Source of the DNA: Actinomycetota bacterium
GTDB lineage: Bacteria > Actinomycetota > Actinomycetes > Nanopelagicales > Nanopelagicaceae
Length of the DNA: 8,599 bases
Assembly: GCA_009699825.1 (NCBI GenBank)
Contig: WLNM01000042.1
Coordinates: forward strand, 1 to 8,599
Direction of reading: 5' to 3'
This document shows, piece after piece, positions 1 to 5,463 of the stretch. The notes under the pieces were generated by a model. The model saw only the letters and a list, made by a program, of their open reading frames with translations, searched no databases and was not told where the DNA came from. Numbering within the stretch: the stretch's first letter is position 1; the number at the start of each line of letters is the position of its first letter. A program made the position numbers and the translations under genes.

Positions 1-108
1 AACGCAGCATTGGTTGCAACACGTTCAACTTTAAAACTAATTCCTGAAAATATCTTTCAACCACCGCTGCTAAAAGAGGCACGAATCAGGTGGGGGATCG
101 CATCATGA
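1..108 (+). CDS. C-terminal fragment of an unidentified protein (5' end outside window)
   Basis: Reading frame 1 is open from the first base and ends at TGA 106-108, giving 35 codons of a C-terminus that ends in RIRWGIAS. The TGA overlaps the ATG of the ParA-like gene at 105-107 as ATGA, the usual arrangement of translationally coupled neighbours, and this supports the frame being real. Nothing in 35 residues identifies a family, so I assign no function. Being upstream of and coupled to the ParA-like ATPase, it is probably co-transcribed with it. Confidence 0.6.
   Translation, partial: NAALVATRSTLKLIPENIFQPPLLKEARIRWGIAS
88..97 (+). promoter_or_regulatory. Shine-Dalgarno site that sets the ParA-like start
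   Basis: The purine-rich run AGGTGGGGGA ends 7 nt before ATG 105. It favours ATG 105 over the in-frame GTG at 90, which lies inside this site. It sits within the end of the upstream coding frame. Confidence 0.6.
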
Positions 109-791
109 CATCGGTGATTGCGATTACAAATATCGCTGGTGGAACATTCAAAACAACCACTGCGCATGCACTAGCAGTGGCCAGTGTTGAGTATGGGAAA
201 AAGGTTTTGCTAATAGATTTAGATCCCAGAGCGGATCTAACTTTCACCTTAGGTTTTGAAAAATCTAGAGAAACCATAGTTGAAATTCTTAGTGGTTCAG
301 GGCTTTCGCAAAGCAATGACATCACCACAGATGAGAGATTTGATTTCATCGGAACTGATTCTCGACTATCGGTGCAAAACGATGTGAAATCACTAAAGAG
401 CGCTTTAGAACTGCTTCCAAGAAAATATGATCTAGTGATAATTGATACTCCATCTCAGATTGATTCGAGATTGGCGATTGCTTTGATGGCTGCGCAAACA
501 ATCCTGGTACCAACTAATGCTTCAATCCACGGTATTCGTGGAGCCGTAAGTACATTAAAAATTGGCTCAGATTGTAAGAAATTTATACTTCCGGTTGGCC
601 CCTTTGATACAGAGCATGCAAAACTTTTCGAAAATGAAATCATCGTCGATGCTCATATTCCGTTGACGACTGGGATTGATCTTGCTGTTAGTCAGAAACG
701 AAGCATGCTTTCTACAGATAAGAACTCAGATTTTGCCTCAGCGTACCGGGAAGCTGCATACAGTCTTCTTGAGCACCTTAATCATTTTTAA
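105..791 (+). CDS. Orphan ParA/Soj-like P-loop ATPase with degenerate Walker A
   Basis: This 228-residue protein has the fold markers of the ParA/MinD ATPase family. The P-loop is near residues 10-19 (IAGGTFKTTT), a Walker A'-like segment is at 37-46 (IDLDPRADLT), and Walker B is at 108-116 (YDLVIIDTP). Family members normally read KGGxGKTT. Here the first, signature lysine is alanine and the glycine before the catalytic lysine is phenylalanine, while GG and KTT remain. Nucleotide binding therefore looks possible, but hydrolysis, which uses the signature lysine across the dimer, may be altered. No ParB gene or parS-like site is seen, so chromosome partition is unlikely to be the direct role. 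The placement next to the helicase matches the Soj-like gene Rv3213c beside rhlE in mycobacteria, whose function is not known to me. The start at ATG 105 is chosen for its strong Shine-Dalgarno site and the ATGA coupling. Its 3' end overlaps the opposing helicase gene. Confidence 0.8.
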   Translation: MTSVIAITNIAGGTFKTTTAHALAVASVEYGKKVLLIDLDPRADLTFTLGFEKSRETIVEILSGSGLSQSNDITTDERFDFIGTDSRLSVQNDVKSLKSALELLPRKYDLVIIDTPSQIDSRLAIALMAAQTILVPTNASIHGIRGAVSTLKIGSDCKKFILPVGPFDTEHAKLFENEIIVDAHIPLTTGIDLAVSQKRSMLSTDKNSDFASAYREAAYSLLEHLNHF

Positions 792-2091
792 ATTTCTTGG
801 TTCGAGTGCGCGCGCGCTTTTCTGTGGTTCGTTCAACTTTTGGCGCTTCTTGGACTTTAACAGCAGGCTTTGCTTTAACCATGCGACCAGTTGAGCCGGC
901 AGGAATTTTCATCACTTCATAGAGATGCTCTGAAGATGAGTACGTTTCTTCAGGTTCTGGTAATCCAAGTTTGAGCGCAGTATCAATCATTTTCCAGCGA
1001 GCCATTTCATCCCAATCCACGAATGTGACGGCGATTCCATGTGCACCAGCTCGAGCAGTACGTCCGATTCTATGCACATAAGTTTTTTCATCCTCGGGGC
1101 ATTGGTAATTAATTACGTGGGTGATGCCATCTATATCAATTCCACGAGCAGCGACATCTGTTGCAACGAGCACATCAGTTTTACCAGCTTTGAAATCATT
1201 GAGTGCTTTTTCACGAGCATTTTGCGCAAGATCACCGTGAATTGTTGCTGATCTAAATCCGCGCTCCAATAAATCATCTGCGGTTTTTTGACACGTTCTC
1301 TTAGTCCGGCAAAAGACAATGGTTGGGCCGCGACCTTGTGCTTGCAAAATTCTTGCCAGCATTTCGATTTTATCCATGGCATGTGCGCGATACACATGTT
1401 GTTCAATTTTTGAAACAACCGCGCCTTCATCTTCATTATCTTGAGTGCGAATATGAATTGGTTGATTCATAAATCGACGTGCAAGGCTAAGAATGTCTCC
1501 CGGCATTGTCGCTGAGAAAAGCATTGTTTGAGAACGTTTTGGTGTATTAGTAAAAATCTTTTCAACATCTGGCAAAAAACCTAGGTCGAGCATCTCATCT
1601 GCTTCATCTAGAACGAGTCGGGATACTTCTTTGAGTTTGAGTTGACCTTGACGGTAGAGATCTAAGAGTCGGCCAGGTGTTCCGACAACAATTTCGATTC
1701 CTGCATTAAGGGCTTCAATTTGTGGTTCAAATGCGCGACCCCCGTATACCGCTAACGTTCTAATGCCACGATTGTTAGCCAGCTCATCAATATCTTTTGC
1801 GACTTGTATACATAATTCGCGCGTTGGCACAACAACTAAAACTTGTGGCGCACCTTTGTGTTCCAGTGCTTTCCATTCTGCATCATTTGGAGCAATCACT
1901 CGTTCAATCAGAGGAATTCCAAATGCCAACGTCTTTCCAGTACCTGTCTTTGCCTGTCCGATTACATCTCCATCAGCTAGGGCAATGGGTAAAACCATTT
2001 CTTGGATGGGAAATGGAGAATCAAAACCGTGCTCTTTAAGAGCAGCCTTTGTTTCCTGGCGAAGTGGAAGTTCTTCGAAAGTAAGTGACAC
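778..2091 (-). CDS. DEAD-box ATP-dependent RNA helicase (RhlE-like)
   Basis: This 437-residue superfamily 2 RNA helicase has every core motif: Q motif (residues 24-30, ending PIQ), motif I AKTGTGKT (47-54), Ia PTREL (89-93), TPGR (138-141), II DEAD (162-165), III SAT (193-195), V TDVAARGID (311-319) and VI HRIGRTARAG (340-349). It should unwind short RNA duplexes using ATP, in ribosome assembly or mRNA turnover. After the two RecA-like lobes there is a short tail whose last 18 residues are lysine/arginine rich and could bind RNA nonspecifically. It lacks the long C-terminal RNA-binding domain of DeaD/CsdA, so it is closer to the short RhlE type. The start is a GTG directly after the DUF3107 TAA, with no clear Shine-Dalgarno site. 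No other start fits, because the Q-motif region begins at once. The stop overlaps the ParA-like gene by 14 bp tail to tail. Confidence 0.95.
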   Translation of the reverse strand: MSLTFEELPLRQETKAALKEHGFDSPFPIQEMVLPIALADGDVIGQAKTGTGKTLAFGIPLIERVIAPNDAEWKALEHKGAPQVLVVVPTRELCIQVAKDIDELANNRGIRTLAVYGGRAFEPQIEALNAGIEIVVGTPGRLLDLYRQGQLKLKEVSRLVLDEADEMLDLGFLPDVEKIFTNTPKRSQTMLFSATMPGDILSLARRFMNQPIHIRTQDNEDEGAVVSKIEQHVYRAHAMDKIEMLARILQAQGRGPTIVFCRTKRTCQKTADDLLERGFRSATIHGDLAQNAREKALNDFKAGKTDVLVATDVAARGIDIDGITHVINYQCPEDEKTYVHRIGRTARAGAHGIAVTFVDWDEMARWKMIDTALKLGLPEPEETYSSSEHLYEVMKIPAGSTGRMVKAKPAVKVQEAPKVERTTEKRARTRTKKFKND

Positions 2092-2349
2092 TTATTGGGC
2101 GCCGAAACCGACACGACGATCGGTTTGTTCGCCAATTTCTACGAAACCAATTTTGTCTGCGGGAACGATTACTACGCGTCCTCGAATATCTTCAAGAGCC
2201 AGGGCATCACCAGATTTGAGTGCTGAATTGACCGCGCTTTGTATGTCGGCTGCTCCAAGTTCGCTCTCAAAATTTAGATCTGAATTTACATTAGTTACTG
2301 AGATTCGAACTTGAACCTTTTTAGCACTATCGCTTTTCTTTGTAGTCAT
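2092..2349 (-). CDS. DUF3107 family small protein (Rv3208A/TB9.4-like)
   Basis: This 85-residue soluble protein matches the actinobacterial DUF3107 family. The beta-strand-rich start (VQVRISVT), the central GRVVIVPADKIGFVEIG and the C-terminal RRVGFG signature resemble the mycobacterial TB9.4 protein as I remember it. It has a lysine-rich N-terminal extension of about 11 residues relative to that protein. There are no transmembrane segments or signal peptide. The biochemical role of the family is unknown to me. It lies between tetR and the helicase gene, as in mycobacteria, and its TAA directly abuts the helicase GTG in the same frame. The ATG has no Shine-Dalgarno site but a -10-like hexamer lies 8 nt upstream, so a leaderless mRNA is likely. 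Confidence 0.85.
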   Translation of the reverse strand: MTTKKSDSAKKVQVRISVTNVNSDLNFESELGAADIQSAVNSALKSGDALALEDIRGRVVIVPADKIGFVEIGEQTDRRVGFGAQ

Positions 2350-2357
2350 AGTTGCTA

Positions 2358-2363
2358 ATACTA
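2358..2363 (-). promoter_or_regulatory. Candidate -10 element for a leaderless DUF3107-helicase transcript
   Basis: On the minus strand TAGTAT fits the actinobacterial TAnnnT -10 pattern and lies 8 nt before ATG 2349. Transcription would begin at or within about two bases of the start codon. No good -35 is seen at 16-18 bp; the nearest TTGCAG (2382-2377) leaves only 13 bp. It lies in the 43-bp gap after tetR, so the two downstream genes could be expressed separately from tetR. Confidence 0.4.
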
Positions 2364-2392
2364 TCGATTAATCACCCTGCAAGTTTGCCAAA

Positions 2393-3010
2393 TTATTTGC
2401 TGGGAAAGCCCGAAATTCCACGCCACATTAGATTTTCTACTAAATCAACGGCTTGTTGGCGGGTTAATTTACTGTCTCGTTCAAGCCAATGGCGTGCCGT
2501 AACTTGTGCGCAACCGATCATTCCAACGCCAAGCAGCATGGCAACTTCCTTTGGTAAGCCAGTATCGAGTGAAATGATTGCACTAACAGCAGCTGCACAG
2601 TCATACGTCATGCGGTTGAGTCTTTCGGCAACTGCTGGCTCGACGCTCATGTCGCTTTCAAACAACAAACGAAATGCTTCTCCTTCACTTTCAATAAATC
2701 CAAAGTAAGCATCAACAGTTGCACGAACCCGGCTTGCGTTATCAGGAGTTGATGAAATTGCTTTTTGTATTTCATAAACAAGTGAATCAATATGTAAATC
2801 TAATACTGCTAAATACAACTCTAATTTTGATGGAAAATGCTGATACAAAACTGGCTTGCTAACTCCGGCGCGATCTGCAATTTCATCCATTGCGGCTGAG
2901 TGATATCCGGCGGCAGTGAAAACTTCGAGGGCAGCAGATAGCAAAATTGCACGACGTTCATCACGTGGCAAGCGCGCTTTGTTATCGCGTAGATTGGCTG
3001 AAGTACTCAT
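2393..3010 (-). CDS. TetR/AcrR-family transcriptional regulator (Rv3208-like)
   Basis: This 205-residue regulator has an N-terminal TetR DNA-binding domain. Helix 1 runs from about residue 16 (PRDERRAILLSAALEVF), and the helix-turn-helix with the family signature (DEIADRAGVSKPVLYQHFPSK) spans about 42-62. The C-terminal two-thirds is a divergent all-helical ligand/dimerisation domain. Residues LPRDERR and the recognition region resemble mycobacterial Rv3208 as I recall it; the ligand is unknown. The ATG at 3010 is preferred over the GTG at 3013 because a -10-like TACGAT lies exactly 8 nt upstream of it, the same spacing as at DUF3107. A palindrome next to that -10 suggests autorepression. Its divergent neighbour moeZ and downstream DUF3107/helicase are the obvious candidate targets, by inference. 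Confidence 0.92.
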   Translation of the reverse strand: MSTSANLRDNKARLPRDERRAILLSAALEVFTAAGYHSAAMDEIADRAGVSKPVLYQHFPSKLELYLAVLDLHIDSLVYEIQKAISSTPDNASRVRATVDAYFGFIESEGEAFRLLFESDMSVEPAVAERLNRMTYDCAAAVSAIISLDTGLPKEVAMLLGVGMIGCAQVTARHWLERDSKLTRQQAVDLVENLMWRGISGFPSK

Positions 3011-3018
3011 CACGGCTT

Positions 3019-3024
3019 ATCGTA
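3019..3024 (-). promoter_or_regulatory. Candidate -10 element of a leaderless tetR promoter
   Basis: TACGAT on the minus strand fits TAnnnT and is 8 nt upstream of ATG 3010. There is no Shine-Dalgarno site before that ATG and no convincing -35. The geometry repeats that found upstream of the DUF3107 gene. Confidence 0.4.
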
Positions 3025-3025
3025 G

Positions 3026-3037
3026 AGGCAAATGCCT
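3026..3037. promoter_or_regulatory. 12-bp palindrome, candidate TetR autoregulatory operator
   Basis: AGGCA-AA-TGCCT is a perfect inverted repeat with 5-bp arms. It begins one base upstream of the tetR -10-like hexamer, so a dimer bound here would block RNA polymerase. A third GGCA half-site at 3045-3048 forms a wider TGCC-N8-GGCA pair with the right arm. Assigning it to the adjacent regulator is inference. Confidence 0.4.
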
Positions 3038-3056
3038 TCAAATTGGCAGTGCTCTG

Positions 3057-3086
3057 GTGAGTACGGCAGAATAAGTACATACTCAC
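3057..3086. repeat. Inverted repeat GTGAGTA-N16-TACTCAC upstream of moeZ
   Basis: Two perfect 7-bp arms, at 3057-3063 and 3080-3086, flank a 16-nt spacer and end 17 nt before the moeZ ATG. It could be a second regulator-binding site or, if transcribed, a hairpin in the moeZ leader. It is not followed by a U-run, so it is not a terminator. Confidence 0.45.
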
Positions 3087-3103
3087 TCACACTCAGGACG
3101 GTT

Positions 3104-4285
3104 ATGAATATCCCACCATTAGTTGAAAAAGGCCCCGCGCTCACAGTTGATGAAGTGCGTCGATATAGCCGTCATCTAATTATTCCTGATGTTGCAATGG
3201 CCGGTCAGCAACGATTAATGAACGCCAAAGTTCTCTGTGTTGGTGCTGGAGGACTTGGCTCGCCGGCTCTTATGTATTTGGCGGCTGCAGGAGTTGGCAC
3301 ACTCGGTATTGTCGAATTCGATACAGTCGATGAATCAAATTTACAACGCCAAATTATTCATGGACAAAGTGATATCGGAAAGAGCAAAGCGATTTCTGCA
3401 AAAGAAAAAATTGCTGAAATTAATCCTAATGTAAAAGTTATTGTTCATGAATTACGTCTAGATACTGACAACGTAATGGAGATATTTTCTCAATACGATT
3501 TAATAGTTGATGGAACAGATAATTTTGCTACTCGTTATTTAGTAAATGATGCCTGCGTACTTTTGAAGAAGCCATATGTTTGGGGTTCTATTTATCGCTT
3601 TGATGGTCAAGCGAGTGTTTTCTGGGCCGAATATGGGCCTTGCTACCGTTGTCTATACCCAGAACCACCACCGCCAGGCATGGTTCCAAGTTGTGCCGAA
3701 GGCGGGGTACTTGGAGTTCTTTGTGCCTCAATCGGATCGATTCAAACAACAGAAGCTATTAAATTAATTGCTGGAATTGGCGAGCCATTAATTGGCCAAT
3801 TAATGATTTATGACGCACTTGAAATGTCATACCGCAAAATTAAGGTTCGCAAAGATCCGAAGTGTCCGTTGTGCGGAGATAAACCTACTCAGACCGAATT
3901 ATTGCCAGATTATGAAGCTTTCTGTGGAGTGCTATCAGATGCTGCAGAAGTTGCGGTAAAAGATTCAACAATTTCGGTCACAGAACTTAAATCAAAAATT
4001 GATAATAAAGAGAACTTCTTACTTATTGATGTCCGCGAACCTAGTGAGTTTGAAATTGTAAAGATTCCAGGGGCGGTCTTAATTCCAAAACAAGGTTTTC
4101 TAGATGGCAGTGCTCTTGCTGGATTGCCACAAGATAAACCGATTATTTTGCACTGCAAATCAGGAGTTCGCTCTGCAGAGTGTTTAGCCATTCTTAAGAG
4201 TGCGGGATTTGCAGATGCAACCCATGTAAGTGGTGGCGTTGTGGCGTGGGCGAAACAAATCGATCATTCTTTACCGGTGTACTAA
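3104..4285 (+). CDS. moeZ: MoeZ-type sulfurtransferase: ThiF/MoeB adenylyltransferase fused to rhodanese
   Basis: This 393-residue cytosolic enzyme activates ubiquitin-like sulfur carrier proteins by C-terminal adenylation and then transfers sulfur to form a thiocarboxylate. The E1-like domain covers about residues 15-255, with the nucleotide-binding GAGGLGSP (47-54), DESNLQRQ (76-83), DGTDNFATR (136-144) and PPPPGMVPSC (188-197). The rhodanese domain covers about 288-390, with active-site Cys351 in HCKSGVRS. Two CxxC pairs, CYRC (180-183) and CPLC (254-257), should bind structural zinc as in MoeB; my recollection is that M. tuberculosis MoeZ lacks them. In mycobacteria MoeZ serves CysO (cysteine synthesis) and molybdopterin synthase carriers. 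The start is ATG 3104, because AGGA (3095-3098) precedes it and homology begins at NIPPLVE; a 24-codon upstream extension in frame is unlikely. Its TAA touches the mshB start in the same frame. Confidence 0.95.
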   Translation: MNIPPLVEKGPALTVDEVRRYSRHLIIPDVAMAGQQRLMNAKVLCVGAGGLGSPALMYLAAAGVGTLGIVEFDTVDESNLQRQIIHGQSDIGKSKAISAKEKIAEINPNVKVIVHELRLDTDNVMEIFSQYDLIVDGTDNFATRYLVNDACVLLKKPYVWGSIYRFDGQASVFWAEYGPCYRCLYPEPPPPGMVPSCAEGGVLGVLCASIGSIQTTEAIKLIAGIGEPLIGQLMIYDALEMSYRKIKVRKDPKCPLCGDKPTQTELLPDYEAFCGVLSDAAEVAVKDSTISVTELKSKIDNKENFLLIDVREPSEFEIVKIPGAVLIPKQGFLDGSALAGLPQDKPIILHCKSGVRSAECLAILKSAGFADATHVSGGVVAWAKQIDHSLPVY

Positions 4286-5155
4286 TTGCGCGAAAGTTAT
4301 AAGGGTTACCGCTTACTTTTAGTTCATGCGCATCCAGACGATGAAACCATCAATAACGGTGCGACGATGGCTATGTACGCCGATCTCGGGGCGCAAGTAA
4401 CACTTGTAACGTGCACGCGCGGAGAAGAAGGAGAAGTTTTAGTCTCTGACTTAATTCATCTTGCTAGCACCCATACAGATGCACTTGGTGGACACCGTGA
4501 AATTGAACTCAAAGATGCCATGGATGCCCTTGGAATTAAGGATTTTCGTTTTCTAGGTACTGAATCAGTTAAGTTTCGCGATAGCGGAATGATGGGAACC
4601 GAACCAAATAATCGCCCCGATGTATTTTGGCAAGCAGATCTAGATACGGCAGCTGCATACCTCGTTAAAGTTATAGAGGAAATTAAGCCTCATGTATTGA
4701 TTACGTACGATGAAATTGGGGGATATGGCCACCCTGATCATATTCAAGCTCATCGTGTTGCAATGAGAGCTAGTGAATTATCAGAATGGAAGATATCAAA
4801 GATTTATTGGAATGCTATGCCTAAATCTGTTTTAGCAGAAGGTATTGCGAAGATGAAAGAAATTGGATCAGATTTCTTCGGTGCAGACAATGTAGATGAT
4901 TTACCATTTGCTAAAGATGATTCACTGGTAACAGCGATGATTGATGGGACTAAGTACGTTGATTTAAAGATGAAAGCAATGGCAGCCCATGCAACGCAAA
5001 TCGAATTAGATGGTCCATTCTTTGCACTGTCCAATAACCTTGGCCAGCAAGTATGGGGTCACGAGTATTACTCAATCGTTCATGGCGAAAAATCCCAACC
5101 TTTTGATGCACTAGGTCGTGAAAGCGATCTCTTTGCTGGAATAACAGTGCAATGA
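4286..5155 (+). CDS. mshB: N-acetyl-GlcN-inositol deacetylase of mycothiol biosynthesis
   Basis: This 289-residue PIG-L/LmbE-family zinc deacetylase removes the acetyl group from 1-D-myo-inosityl-GlcNAc to give GlcN-inositol, the second committed part of mycothiol synthesis in the cytosol. Motif AHPDDE is at residues 15-20 (zinc ligands His16 and Asp19; the adjacent Asp18 is the expected general base), and GGYGHPDH at 145-152 supplies the third ligand, His152, plus conserved Tyr147. GYGHPDH rather than the YPHPDH I recall for Mca favours MshB over mycothiol-conjugate amidase. The C-terminal AAHATQ and LSNNL segments also fit MshB. The start is a TTG directly after the moeZ TAA, in the same frame and with no good Shine-Dalgarno site; no alternative start exists before AHPDDE. 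Its TGA overlaps the next ATG (ATGA), so moeZ, mshB and the membrane gene form one transcription unit. Confidence 0.92.
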   Translation: MRESYKGYRLLLVHAHPDDETINNGATMAMYADLGAQVTLVTCTRGEEGEVLVSDLIHLASTHTDALGGHREIELKDAMDALGIKDFRFLGTESVKFRDSGMMGTEPNNRPDVFWQADLDTAAAYLVKVIEEIKPHVLITYDEIGGYGHPDHIQAHRVAMRASELSEWKISKIYWNAMPKSVLAEGIAKMKEIGSDFFGADNVDDLPFAKDDSLVTAMIDGTKYVDLKMKAMAAHATQIELDGPFFALSNNLGQQVWGHEYYSIVHGEKSQPFDALGRESDLFAGITVQ

Positions 5156-5463
5156 AATTAATTTATTCAGCAGCACTTGGAATTTTAACTGGAATTGCAG
5201 CTGTCTTACTGCATATCTTTTATCCACCTGTCGGATTGGTTCTAGCTCTCTTGGGATCGACTGCAACAATTTGGGCGATAGGTCGACACTTTGGGGCAAG
5301 AAAGTTTAAGTTGATTGCCTTTATTGCTTGGGGATTAATTCTTTGGCGTGCTTCGACATTTGGTGTTGGAAATGAATTATTAGTTCAAGGAAATGCACAG
5401 GGTAGTGCACTTGTTTTTGTAGGTCTTATTTCTTTATTAATTGCTACGGTGTTGCCCGCCTAA
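5152..5463 (+). CDS. Small four-helix membrane protein (Rv1171/DUF6113-like position)
   Basis: This 103-residue hydrophobic protein has four likely transmembrane helices at about residues 4-22, 27-44, 52-66 and 84-102. A basic loop (RHFGARKFK, 45-53) between helices 2 and 3 is probably cytoplasmic. There is no cleavable signal peptide and no catalytic motif. It overlaps mshB by four bases (ATGA), so translation is coupled. A small membrane protein also follows mshB in mycobacteria (Rv1171) and in other actinobacteria (often named DUF6113), which supports a conserved linked role, though its function is unknown. Family assignment rests on position and topology rather than on a residue signature. 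Its TAA abuts the reverse-strand stop of cysS with no spacer. Confidence 0.8.
   Translation: MKLIYSAALGILTGIAAVLLHIFYPPVGLVLALLGSTATIWAIGRHFGARKFKLIAFIAWGLILWRASTFGVGNELLVQGNAQGSALVFVGLISLLIATVLPA

Noticed and set aside
105..791. Plasmid or chromosomal partition locus
   Set aside because: There is no ParB gene, no parS-like repeats and no replication gene; the neighbours are conserved chromosomal genes.
806..823. GC-repeat followed by T-run as a terminator for the ParA-like gene
   Set aside because: The alternating GC run can form only a stem of about four pairs and encodes the basic tail of the helicase; it is too weak to call.
3032..3103. 24-codon N-terminal extension of MoeZ
   Set aside because: Homology begins at the ATG at 3104, which has an AGGA site; the extension would run through the tetR/moeZ control region.
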